A DNA stretch of 15,246 nucleotides from UBA11606 sp039815945 (GTDB lineage: Bacteria; Actinomycetota; Acidimicrobiia; Acidimicrobiales; Aldehydirespiratoraceae), in assembly GCA_039815945.1 (NCBI GenBank), contig JBCBYI010000089.1:1-15246 (forward strand). Reading direction: 5' to 3'. Below are positions 6,948 to 13,583 of the stretch, one piece after another. The position numbers and the translations under genes were made by a program. Every line of letters starts with the position of its first letter. The stretch's first letter is position 1. Below the pieces are notes generated by a model. It had not been told where the DNA came from. It saw only the letters and a program-made list of their open reading frames with translations, and searched no databases.

Positions 6948-7767
6948 AGCCGAGCCGGACGACCAACTGCACCTCGAGGATCCCGGATTCCTGGACGGTG
7001 CCAGCGGTCGAGTTCGGGGTGTCCACTCCGTAGTCGGCCCAGGTCAGATCGGCGGTGCCGACGATGAGGGCGACACCGTCGCCGACGACGGTCGCCTCGG
7101 CCCGGATCGTCTCGGTGTTGGTGGTGCCGGCGATGGTGAGTTCGCCGATGATCCCGGCGGAGACCGTCTCGCCCGCATCGAGCGCCGCGAGGTCGAGGGC
7201 CGACGGTTCGCCGACGAAGAACGACGCGGTGGGGAACGTACCCGTGTCGACGGCGCTCTTGATCGCGCTCTCCCGAGCGGAGATGTCGGACTGGAGGCTG
7301 GTCATGTCGACGATGATCTCGCCGGCCGACACGGCCCCGTCGGCGATGGTGATCGACCCGGTGACGTCGCCGGAGCGGCCGACTGCGGTCTGTTCGCCGC
7401 CGACGAAGAGTTCCTTTTGCACGCGGAATCCGGCGAAGCTCCCGCTCGCGTTCTCGAAGGCGAAGTCGCCGAACTCGTCGTCGACCGTCCACGTTCCTTC
7501 GACACCGGCCGGCGACGAGGTGCCGGACTCGTCGGCCGCAGCGGTTTCGTTGACGACCGACTCGTCGACCGATGCGACCTCGTCGGTCATCTCGTCGGCC
7601 GAGACCGCTTCGGCCTCGAGATCTTCGGCGAACTGCTCGAGCGCCGCCTCGGTGGTCACCTCGTCGGGAGAGTCGGCGACGATCACGTACTGGTACAGGC
7701 CGTACCCAGCGAGGACGAGAACGACAAGGGCAACGGGGGCGGCGATGCGCAGGACGCGGCGGTTCAT
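6946..7767 (-). CDS. YceI-like protein with N-terminal membrane anchor
   Basis: A 273-residue protein with one N-terminal membrane helix (about residues 8-28, APVALVVLVLAGYGLYQYV) followed by an acidic, low-complexity linker to about residue 88. The C-terminal part (GTWTVDDEFGDFAF onward) resembles the YceI lipocalin-like beta-barrel: alternating strands, the central SLQSDISARESAIKSA helix and a FPTASFFV segment. YceI domains bind long polyprenoid or lipid molecules in the periplasm or outside the cell; the ligand here is unknown. The membrane helix plus Glu/Asp/Ser-rich spacer suggests a domain held away from the outer face of the membrane. It lies 55 bp behind the MFS gene on the same strand and may be cotranscribed. 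The ATG at 7767 has no strong Shine-Dalgarno. Confidence 0.8.
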   Translation of the reverse strand: MNRRVLRIAAPVALVVLVLAGYGLYQYVIVADSPDEVTTEAALEQFAEDLEAEAVSADEMTDEVASVDESVVNETAAADESGTSSPAGVEGTWTVDDEFGDFAFENASGSFAGFRVQKELFVGGEQTAVGRSGDVTGSITIADGAVSAGEIIVDMTSLQSDISARESAIKSAVDTGTFPTASFFVGEPSALDLAALDAGETVSAGIIGELTIAGTTNTETIRAEATVVGDGVALIVGTADLTWADYGVDTPNSTAGTVQESGILEVQLVVRLG

Positions 7768-7797
7768 GTCAGCAGTGTGCCCGTCGACGCGGAGGAG

Positions 7798-7813
7798 GTA
7801 CGGCGCACCGTAC
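7798..7813. repeat. Inverted repeat GTACGG-N4-CCGTAC between MFS and YceI-like genes
   Basis: Perfect 6-bp arms with a 4-base loop in the 55-bp gap. It could be an mRNA hairpin that tunes expression of the second gene or a protein-binding site. There is no following U-run, so a classical terminator is unlikely. Confidence 0.35.
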
Positions 7814-7822
7814 GGACCGCTG

Positions 7823-9217
7823 TCATCTGACCGTGGCCGGCTTGTTCGGGTAGAAGGCGGCGGCGATCGCCGCCATCACGGCATACGCGATGGCGCCGAT
7901 CAGCCAGGAGTCGTCGTAGACCGCAAGCGCTTCGGTCGGCTCGGCGGGCCGACCGATCACCGCGACGGCGACGGCGATGCCCAGGGCGATCGCCATCTGG
8001 AACACCGTCGTCCGTCCGGCGCCGCCCATCGCGTACTGATGCGCCGGCACGTCGCGCATCGCCGCACCGACCAGTTGGGAGAAGCCGGTGCCGGCGGCGA
8101 CACCGATGAAGACGCTCGGGAGCAAGACGTCGCTCAGGTACTGCGGTTCGGTGCCGAAGTTTGCGCGGAGGAGCAGCATCCCGATCATGCCGCTGACGCC
8201 GCAGACCGTGAGGATCCATCGGTTGCCGACCCGGTCGGCGATCCGGCCGGCAGGGGGCGCGACGAAGAAGGCGAGCAGTGGCCCCGGCGCGATCGCGAAT
8301 CCGGTCTCCAACACCGACCAGCCCCAGACGGTCTGGATCAGCGTGGGCAGCGGGACCAGCCAACCGAAGAAGGCGAACGCGAAGAAGACGGTGGCGACGT
8401 TGGCCACCGAGAAGCTCCGCAGGCGGTAGAGGCCGAGGTCGAACAGTGGCGCCGGATGGCGGGCCGATCGCACCAGGAAGGCAGCGACCAGCACGAGGCC
8501 GAGCACGAACGAGCCGATGACGCCGCCCGACGACCAGCCCCACGTCTCGACCTGCACGATGCCGAGCACGAGGGCGCCGACGCCCACGCCGGCGAGGGGC
8601 ACACTCACGAGATCGACCGACTCGGTGCCGGGGGAAGGTTCCGTGTCGGGCAGCCAGCGCCGACCGAGGACGAGGGCCGCGCCGATGATCGGGATGTTGA
8701 TCAAGAACACGGCCCGCCAGCCGAACCCCTCGACCAGCAGGGCGCCGATCGTGGGACCGGCAGCCGCGGCGAGCGCACCGGCGGCGCCCCAGATGCCGAT
8801 GACCATCTGGTGCCGAGCGGGTGGAGCCGCAGCGAGGATCAGGGCGAGCCCGGCGGGCGACTGCAGCGCCCCGCCCGCTGCTTGCACCACCCGGGCGGCG
8901 ATCAGCATCTCGGCCGAGGCTGCGACTCCTGCGAGGATCGAGCCGGCGAGGAAGATCGAGACGCCGGTGAGAAAGACGCGCTTGTGGCCGTAGCGCTCCG
9001 ACGACCAGCCACCGATCAACAAGAGGCTGGCGACCCCGATGTTGTAGGCGCTGAAGACCCACGAGAGGGCCGACTCCGACGTGTCGGAGAACTGCTCGCG
9101 GATCTCGGGGAAGGCCAGCGAGATCACGGTGATCTCCATGCTGACCATGAACACGGCGGCCGACGAGATGCCGACGGTGCGCCAGCCGTCGCGGCCGACC
9201 GGGGGGAGTCCACTCAT
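7823..9217 (-). CDS. MFS transporter, DHA2-type (probable drug/metabolite efflux)
   Basis: A 464-residue protein with 13-14 predicted membrane helices, the size and spacing of the 14-helix DHA2 drug:proton antiporters. Motif A appears as GGWSSERYGHKR between helices 2 and 3; the antiporter motif C region is GPTIGALLVEGFGWRAVFL in helix 5, followed by the FLINIPI seen in this family. An R-x3-Q element (RVVQAAGGAL) occupies the motif B position in helix 4. Substrate unknown; these proteins typically export hydrophobic toxic compounds. The ATG at 9217 has no Shine-Dalgarno but lies 8 bases after a TAGGGT box, consistent with a leaderless transcript. It is divergent from the lipoprotein gene, and the YceI-like gene follows. 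Confidence 0.9.
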   Translation of the reverse strand: MSGLPPVGRDGWRTVGISSAAVFMVSMEITVISLAFPEIREQFSDTSESALSWVFSAYNIGVASLLLIGGWSSERYGHKRVFLTGVSIFLAGSILAGVAASAEMLIAARVVQAAGGALQSPAGLALILAAAPPARHQMVIGIWGAAGALAAAAGPTIGALLVEGFGWRAVFLINIPIIGAALVLGRRWLPDTEPSPGTESVDLVSVPLAGVGVGALVLGIVQVETWGWSSGGVIGSFVLGLVLVAAFLVRSARHPAPLFDLGLYRLRSFSVANVATVFFAFAFFGWLVPLPTLIQTVWGWSVLETGFAIAPGPLLAFFVAPPAGRIADRVGNRWILTVCGVSGMIGMLLLRANFGTEPQYLSDVLLPSVFIGVAAGTGFSQLVGAAMRDVPAHQYAMGGAGRTTVFQMAIALGIAVAVAVIGRPAEPTEALAVYDDSWLIGAIAYAVMAAIAAAFYPNKPATVR

Positions 9218-9225
9218 CGCCGGGG

Positions 9226-9231
9226 ACCCTA
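9226..9231 (-). promoter_or_regulatory. Candidate -10 box (TAGGGT) for leaderless MFS mRNA
   Basis: On the minus strand TAGGGT ends 8 bases before the MFS ATG at 9217, which has no ribosome site. This is the usual actinobacterial arrangement when the mRNA begins at the start codon. No good -35 is seen. Confidence 0.45.
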
Positions 9232-9254
9232 GGCGCCGCTGCGTCCTTACGCCC

Positions 9255-9260
9255 TACGAT
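9255..9260 (+). promoter_or_regulatory. Candidate -10 box (TACGAT) for the lipoprotein gene
   Basis: TACGAT fits TANNNT. Initiation about 7 bases on would give a leader of roughly 20 bases containing the GGAGG ribosome site of the GTG at 9288. It is divergent from the MFS -10, some 24 bp away. Confidence 0.4.
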
Positions 9261-9287
9261 GGCGACAGGCGACGGAGGGAGCGGCCC

Positions 9288-10163
9288 GTGCGACGGTGGA
9301 CAGCAGCGCTGGTGATGGTGTTCGTGGCGGGAGCCTGCGGCGGAGGCAGCGACGACGCCGGCCCCGCATCGTCGACGACGACCGAGGCGGTCACAACCAC
9401 CACGGAAGCGGCGACGACCACGACCGAGGCGGTCACAACCACCACGGAAGCGGCCACGACCACCACCGAGGCGGCCACGACCACGACTGCAGCGGCGACC
9501 ACCACGAGCACGACCACGACGGCGGTGCCGATCCCGGCGAGTGCGCTCGTCGACAACCCGGATCGTCCGTGGCTGGTCGGCGAGCGCGACGCCCTCGTCG
9601 AGCGCTCGGGGATGAACCCCGATGCCGCCAACTGCATCGTCGAACTGTTCGAGCGCGAGGGGTTCGACATGCGGTTGTTGATCTGGACCGACACCAGTAC
9701 GCCGGCCGAGTTCTTCATCGCCCTCGGCTCGTGTGGGTCGCGCCTGAACGGCGGCTTCGACCTGCCCGACTCGACCCTGCTCGAGGCCGAGTTCGTGGGC
9801 GACGACCCATTCCTCGACGAACTCCACGCCGGGTGCGGATCCGGCGATGCGGGTGCGTGCGACTCGCTCTGGTGGACGGCGCCGATCGACAGCGAGTACG
9901 AGGCATTCGGCGACACGTGCGGCGGCACCGTTTCGTCCGACGGAGGTGGCTGCGTCGAACGGGCGGGGGCGGGCGACGTGGGCGACAGTGTCTACCTCGA
10001 CCGGCTGCACGCCTCGTGCCTCGACGGCTACGGCGGCTCGTGCGACACGCTCGGCTTCCTGCTCGACATCGGTGGCGAGTACGCCGCAACCGGTCGCACG
10101 TGCGGCGGTCGGTTCCCGGCGAGCGACGACAACCAGTGCAGCGAGCTGTTGCGACCGGGCTGA
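9288..10163 (+). CDS. Secreted lipoprotein with Thr-rich stalk and duplicated Cys module
   Basis: A 291-residue protein. A short signal peptide (MRRWTAALVMVFVAGAC) ends in an approximate lipobox with C17 as the likely lipidated residue. Residues about 28-80 are almost only Thr, Ala and Glu, a stalk typical of actinobacterial surface lipoproteins. The rest is cysteine-containing, with two related modules at about 175-213 and 236-274 sharing the pattern LDxLHAxC, then C-D-x-L, then EYxxxGxTCGG. I recall this Cys module from other actinobacterial exported proteins and kinase ectodomains; its function is unknown to me. The GTG start at 9288 has a GGAGG nine bases upstream; the frame is open further upstream, but that part is antisense to the MFS gene. 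Expected at the outer face of the cytoplasmic membrane. No functional partner can be named. Confidence 0.85.
   Translation: MRRWTAALVMVFVAGACGGGSDDAGPASSTTTEAVTTTTEAATTTTEAVTTTTEAATTTTEAATTTTAAATTTSTTTTAVPIPASALVDNPDRPWLVGERDALVERSGMNPDAANCIVELFEREGFDMRLLIWTDTSTPAEFFIALGSCGSRLNGGFDLPDSTLLEAEFVGDDPFLDELHAGCGSGDAGACDSLWWTAPIDSEYEAFGDTCGGTVSSDGGGCVERAGAGDVGDSVYLDRLHASCLDGYGGSCDTLGFLLDIGGEYAATGRTCGGRFPASDDNQCSELLRPG
9381..9506 (+). repeat. 42-bp tandem repeat in the lipoprotein stalk (about 3 units)
   Basis: Units begin at 9381, 9423 and 9465, each with ACCGAGGCGG. Units 1 and 2 differ at 2 of 42 bases; unit 3 is degenerate. Each unit encodes 14 residues of the Thr-Glu-Ala stalk, so unit loss or gain keeps frame and changes stalk length. 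Confidence 0.85.
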
Positions 10164-10184
10164 CGACGATCGGCGGTGGCCCCC

Positions 10185-10190
10185 TAGCAT
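10185..10190 (+). promoter_or_regulatory. Candidate -10 box (TAGCAT) for leaderless acyl-CoA dehydrogenase mRNA
   Basis: TAGCAT lies 7 bases before the ATG at 10198, and no Shine-Dalgarno is present, so transcription probably starts at or next to the start codon. The box sits in the 34-bp gap after the lipoprotein gene, giving the dehydrogenase its own promoter. Confidence 0.5.
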
Positions 10191-10197
10191 CGCCGGC

Positions 10198-11358
10198 ATG
10201 TACCTCTCGCCGAATCCGGACCACGAACTGATCATCGAGACGGTCGACTCGGTCTGCGCGAAGTACGACGACACGTACTGGGCCGAGCGCGACGAGCAGC
10301 ACGAGTTCCCGTGGGACTTCTACGCCGACATGGCCGCCGGCGGCTGGGTCGGCATCGCCATCCCCGAGGCGTACGGCGGCGGCGGGCAGGGCATCGCCGA
10401 GGCTGCGCTCGTGCTCAACCGGGTCGCAGCATCGGGCGCGGCGATGAACGGCTCGACGGCGCTGCACCTCACGATGTTCGGACTCAACCCGGTGGTGAAG
10501 TTCGGGAACGACCGACTCAAGGACACCTTCCTGCCACGCGCGGCGGCCGGTGACCTCCACGTTGCGTTCGGTGTCACCGAGCCCGACGCGGGCACCGACA
10601 CCAGCCGCATCGTCACCCGCGCCACCGAAGATGACATGGGCGGCTGGATCGTCAACGGCCGCAAGATCTGGTCGTCGAAGGCACTCGAGTCCGAGGTGTG
10701 CCTCCTGCTCGCCCGCACCGATGGCGAGCCGGGTGAGTTCAACGGCCTCACCCTCTTCCTCGTCGATCTCGATCCCGAGTACTGCGACATCGCGCCGATC
10801 CCGAAGGTCGGCCGCAACGCCGTCGCCTCGTGCGAGGTCGCCTACGACGACCTTCCGGTCGAGGGGTGGCGCATGGTCGGCGAACGCGGCCGCGGGTTCC
10901 ACCACATCCTCCACGGCCTCAACCCGGAACGGATCCTGCTCGCCGGCATGGCGTGTGGCATCGGCGAAGCGGCCCTGCGCCGCGCCACCGACTACGCCAA
11001 CGAGCGGGAGGTCTTCGGTCGGCTCATCGGCGCCAACCAGGCGATCTCCCATCCGTTGGCGAAGGCCCATATGGAACTCAACGCGGCCATGACGATGATG
11101 ATGAAGGCGGCCTGGCACTACGACAACGGTCTCGAGTGCGGCGAGCTGGCCAACACAGCCAAGTACCTCGCGGCTGAGGCGTCGTTCTTCGCCGCCGACC
11201 AGGCGATGCAGACCCACGGCGGACTCGGCTATGCCAGCGAGTACCACGTCGAGCGCTACTGGCGCGAGGCCCGGCTCCAGCGCATCGCCCCGGTCAGCCA
11301 GGAGATGACGCTCAACTACATTGCCCAGAACATCATGGGCCTGCCCCGGAGCTACTGA
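10198..11358 (+). CDS. Acyl-CoA dehydrogenase
   Basis: A 386-residue flavoenzyme of full family length: N-terminal helical domain (1-120), middle beta domain with FGVTEPDAGTDTS (124-136) and NGRKIWSS (153-160), and C-terminal four-helix domain with REVFGRLIG and QTHGGLGY (338-345). It should oxidise an acyl-CoA at C2-C3 and pass electrons to ETF. The C-terminal position that carries the catalytic Glu in medium-chain enzymes (YEGT) is occupied here by APVSQEM; instead E244 in GLNPERILLAG aligns with the helix-G Glu of isovaleryl-CoA and long-chain enzymes, so E244 is the probable base. Substrate unknown; branched or long-chain acyl-CoA is suggested by this placement only. The ATG at 10198 is supported by the leaderless -10 seven bases upstream. 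Confidence 0.92.
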   Translation: MYLSPNPDHELIIETVDSVCAKYDDTYWAERDEQHEFPWDFYADMAAGGWVGIAIPEAYGGGGQGIAEAALVLNRVAASGAAMNGSTALHLTMFGLNPVVKFGNDRLKDTFLPRAAAGDLHVAFGVTEPDAGTDTSRIVTRATEDDMGGWIVNGRKIWSSKALESEVCLLLARTDGEPGEFNGLTLFLVDLDPEYCDIAPIPKVGRNAVASCEVAYDDLPVEGWRMVGERGRGFHHILHGLNPERILLAGMACGIGEAALRRATDYANEREVFGRLIGANQAISHPLAKAHMELNAAMTMMMKAAWHYDNGLECGELANTAKYLAAEASFFAADQAMQTHGGLGYASEYHVERYWREARLQRIAPVSQEMTLNYIAQNIMGLPRSY

Positions 11359-11375
11359 TGGCCGACGCGCCATCA
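11356..11375 (+). terminator. Hairpin overlapping the stop codon of the acyl-CoA dehydrogenase
   Basis: TGATGGC and GCCATCA pair perfectly (7 bp) around a 6-base loop, starting within the TGA. There is no U-run, so it may act as a 3' stabilising hairpin or a weak terminator rather than a classical intrinsic one. Confidence 0.35.
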
Positions 11376-11467
11376 AGGCGCCCGACATCGAGACGGCGGC
11401 CCTCGTCGGCGACGGGATCGTGGTCGCGATGCGGCCCAGCCGGTTCCTGCGGGCGGGCGAGGGCTGA
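11357..11467 (+). pseudogene. Coding-like 3' fragment without a start (possible gene remnant)
   Basis: Between the acyl-CoA dehydrogenase stop and the convergent oxidoreductase gene, the frame ending with TGA at 11465-11467 reads as natural protein (IKAPDIETAALVGDGIVV, then AMRPSRFLRAGEG) with strongly GC-rich third positions. It has no start codon of its own at the left end. An ATG at 11358-11360, overlapping the preceding TGA, is in another frame and would need a frameshift about 12 bases in. Its stop abuts the stop of the oxidoreductase gene exactly. I read it as the end of a deleted or frameshifted gene; I do not recognise the family, and it could be chance composition. Confidence 0.35.
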
Positions 11468-12910
11468 TCAGCGCTCCCGCCGGGCGGCGATGAGGTGCTC
11501 GATCTCCCGGCTCATGTCCGGGCCGAACCCGGAGCGGATGTCGAAGTCCTCGGTCTCGATCTCGTGGGCGCCACCGCGACGAGCGGTCTCGGCCACATCG
11601 GCGACGAGGCCGGCCGGGCCACACACGGCCACGTGCGCACCGGCGAGGCGATCGCCGACGACCTCGGAGAAGCGCGCCGGGGTGAACCGTCGGCCTTCTC
11701 GAGAGGCGAAGACCTCGAGGCGGATGCGACCGTCGGCCTCGGCCTGACGCAGCGCCTCGATCGCCGTGGCGTCGGCCTCACGGGGCACGCAGTAGACGAG
11801 CGTTGGTCGATCGACGACGTCGACACCGGCGGGCAGGGCGGCGATGGCCGAGAGGAACGGCGTGATGCCAACGCCCCCGGCAACCCATACGAGGTGGCCG
11901 TCGCCGTTGCCGTACGGGTCGAAGCGACCGTACGGGCCCTCGACGATCACTCGGGATCCGACGAGGTCCTCACCGAGCAGCTTGGCGGACCAGTCGCCCA
12001 GGTCCCGAATGTAGAACCGCAGCCGGCCGGCGTCGGGCGGCGAGGCGATCGTGAAGACGTGGGGCTCGGTGAGTCCCTTCTTCTGGATCTTGACGACGGC
12101 GAATTGTCCGGCCTCGTGGGTCATTGGTCGGCCGTCGGGCTCGAGCTCGAGATCAAGGGTGGTATCCCGAACGATCGCCGAGGCGACCCGGTATCGGTGA
12201 CCGGGGAGCAGGGCGCTGATCACGCCGCTGCGCCAGATCCAGCCGGCGAGACCGGCGAGCATGATGAGGCCGAAGTACCAGCCCCACGGCGAGCCGTTGG
12301 CGTACGTCTTCTCGGCGGTGAAGAAGTGCCAGCTGGCAAAGGCGAAGGGGATGCCGAGCAGCTTGTGGCTCAGTCGCCACCAGCGGTACGGGAACCAGCG
12401 AAGCAGGCTCAGACCGATGAGGACGTAGAGCATCATCTCGCCGAAACCGGCTACGCCCTCGGCCTGGTCGGCGAGCGATTCGCTCGCGCCACGGATGCCG
12501 CCCTCGATCTCCGGCTCCGCACTCGTGTGGAGGAACATTGCGACGATGGCGAGCGAGCCGGCCCAGCGATGAACGCGATACATCGAGTCGAGGCCGCCGA
12601 AGAACCGCTCGAGGAAGCGGATGCGGATGGCGAGGACGAAGCTCCAGGCCATCAGCACGATCGAGGCCGCACCGATGAACAAGCCGAACGCGACGCTGCC
12701 GCCCTCCTCGCCCTGGGCGCCCTGGAAGGCGAACCAGCCGACGAGTGTGGAGACGACGACGGCGATCGGCCCGAGCCACGCGAGGCGAGGGCGCCCGATG
12801 TGAAACGACGGGCGACGGAGGTGCCAGTCGGAGGGGCGGCCCAACACGCGGCGCCGCCACGGGAGGGCGGCGGCCGCGGCGGGGCGGGCGGAAGGTTGCT
12901 CGGTCAGCAT
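11468..12910 (-). CDS. NOX/ferric-reductase-like membrane flavocytochrome
   Basis: A 480-residue protein with an N-terminal heme membrane domain of about six helices (45-235) and a C-terminal ferredoxin-NADP reductase-type domain (240-480). Histidines H114 and H128 in one helix and H182 and H195 in a later one are 14 and 13 apart, the arrangement I recall for the two stacked hemes of NADPH oxidases and ferric reductases. The flavin motif is HVFTIAS (284-290), the nucleotide loop GGVGITP (345-351), CGP is at 430-432, and an aromatic near the end (EDF) is typical. It should move electrons from NAD(P)H through FAD and hemes across the membrane to oxygen, ferric iron or another acceptor; which one is open. 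I choose ATG 12910; an in-frame ATG at 12928 is also possible, and neither has a strong ribosome site. It is divergent from a TetR gene that may control it. Confidence 0.88.
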   Translation of the reverse strand: MLTEQPSARPAAAAALPWRRRVLGRPSDWHLRRPSFHIGRPRLAWLGPIAVVVSTLVGWFAFQGAQGEEGGSVAFGLFIGAASIVLMAWSFVLAIRIRFLERFFGGLDSMYRVHRWAGSLAIVAMFLHTSAEPEIEGGIRGASESLADQAEGVAGFGEMMLYVLIGLSLLRWFPYRWWRLSHKLLGIPFAFASWHFFTAEKTYANGSPWGWYFGLIMLAGLAGWIWRSGVISALLPGHRYRVASAIVRDTTLDLELEPDGRPMTHEAGQFAVVKIQKKGLTEPHVFTIASPPDAGRLRFYIRDLGDWSAKLLGEDLVGSRVIVEGPYGRFDPYGNGDGHLVWVAGGVGITPFLSAIAALPAGVDVVDRPTLVYCVPREADATAIEALRQAEADGRIRLEVFASREGRRFTPARFSEVVGDRLAGAHVAVCGPAGLVADVAETARRGGAHEIETEDFDIRSGFGPDMSREIEHLIAARRER

Positions 12911-12931
12911 GGCGGCATGGTCGCACATCCG

Positions 12932-12950
12932 ACCTGAGACACACCTGAGA
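12932..12950 (-). repeat. 8-bp direct repeat, 11-bp period, just upstream of the NOX-like gene
   Basis: ACCTGAGA occurs at 12932-12939 and 12943-12950 (TCTCAGGT on the coding strand), one helical turn apart, immediately before the NOX-like start region. This spacing suits a regulator that contacts one face of DNA, but the site may also lie inside the mRNA leader. No known consensus is matched. Confidence 0.3.
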
Positions 12951-12958
12951 GGCGAGCA

Positions 12959-12987
12959 CTGACATTCGCGCCGCGAACTGTCACACT
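12959..12987 (+). promoter_or_regulatory. Candidate promoter of the TetR gene (CTGACA, 17 bp, CACACT)
   Basis: A -35-like CTGACA at 12959-12964 and a -10-like CACACT at 12982-12987 are separated by exactly 17 bases. The GTG start follows 6 bases after the -10, so the mRNA would be leaderless. The first -10 base departs from TANNNT. Confidence 0.45.
12960..12983. promoter_or_regulatory. Candidate TetR operator: palindrome in the divergent spacer
   Basis: TTCGCG-C-CGCGAA (12965-12977) is a perfect 6-bp inverted repeat with one central base, flanked by TGACA (12960-12964) and TGTCA (12979-12983), which pair after one unmatched base. The site fills the space between the candidate -35 and -10 of the regulator and lies in the spacer shared with the NOX-like gene, the usual place for a TetR operator controlling both directions. 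Confidence 0.6.
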
Positions 12988-12993
12988 GGCCCC

Positions 12994-13563
12994 GTGGAGA
13001 CGATGACGGATCGAGAGCAGCGGATCGACCAGATCCGGCGTGCGGCGATCCCCGTCTTCGCGACGCAGGGCTTCAAGCGCACCTCGATGGCCGACCTCGC
13101 CGCGGCCGCAGGCGTTTCGCGGCCGGCGCTCTACCAGTACTTCGACAACCGGGCCGACCTCTTCCGCGAGGCGCTGCAGATCATCCTCGTCGAGGCGACC
13201 GACGCTGCACTGGCGGCGCTCGAGGGCGGCGGTTCGGTCGCCGACCGCATCGACGGCTACCTCCAACGACTCGGCGCAGACGGCTACGAGACCCTGTACG
13301 GCATGGAGTTCGCCATGGAGTTCCTCGAGGCCAAGCACGAGTTCGCGGCCGACGTCTCCGAGGCCGAACTCGAACGAGGTCGCGATGGGCTGCGAGCATT
13401 CATCGCCGACCAGACCCAGGCGACGCCGGCGACCCGTGCGGCCGCGCTCGAACTCGTGCTGCTCTCCCCCGCCGGCCTCAAAGCGGGCTGGCCCGAGCCG
13501 GCGGTCTATCGCGCCCGCCTCACGACGCTCGCCGACGCGACGGCACTGCTTCTCGACGCCTGA
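12994..13563 (+). CDS. TetR-family transcriptional regulator
   Basis: A 189-residue protein with a canonical TetR N-terminus: helix IRRAAIPVFATQGF, then the helix-turn-helix at about 29-50 (TSMADLAAAAGVSRPALYQYF) followed by DNRADLFREAL. The C-terminal ligand-binding domain is helical and unassigned; size is normal for the family. Start: the GTG at 12994 is favoured because it lies 6 bases after a -10-like box; the ATG at 13003 is the alternative. It is divergent from the NOX-like gene across an 83-bp spacer with a strong palindrome, so autoregulation and control of that gene are likely. It converges on the P450 gene with only 16 bp between the stops; control of the P450 and dehydrogenase pair is possible but not shown by position. 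Confidence 0.92.
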   Translation: METMTDREQRIDQIRRAAIPVFATQGFKRTSMADLAAAAGVSRPALYQYFDNRADLFREALQIILVEATDAALAALEGGGSVADRIDGYLQRLGADGYETLYGMEFAMEFLEAKHEFAADVSEAELERGRDGLRAFIADQTQATPATRAAALELVLLSPAGLKAGWPEPAVYRARLTTLADATALLLDA

Positions 13564-13583
13564 TCAGCACGCGGCCGGATCAG
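13560..13583. terminator. Stem-loop between convergent TetR and P450 genes
   Basis: CTGATC (13560-13565) and GATCAG (13578-13583) pair across a 12-base loop, covering both stop codons of the convergent genes. It could serve as a small bidirectional terminator, but part of the pairing is expected simply because TGA and its complement face each other, and there is no U-run. Confidence 0.2.

Noticed and set aside
9381..9506. Repeats considered as a CRISPR array
   Set aside because: The units are contiguous, without unique spacers, and encode the Thr-Glu-Ala stalk in frame.
7764..10274. Long minus-strand open frame spanning the MFS gene and antisense to the lipoprotein
   Set aside because: Low-complexity Arg-rich shadow that would run through two well-supported genes and a divergent promoter region.
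9715..11388. Long minus-strand open frame opposite the acyl-CoA dehydrogenase
   Set aside because: Antisense shadow of a gene with clear family motifs on the plus strand.
11495..12937. Plus-strand open frame of almost the same extent as the NOX-like gene
   Set aside because: Antisense shadow; Asp/Gly/Arg-rich with no membrane helices or motifs, while the minus strand shows complete heme, FAD and NAD(P)H signatures.
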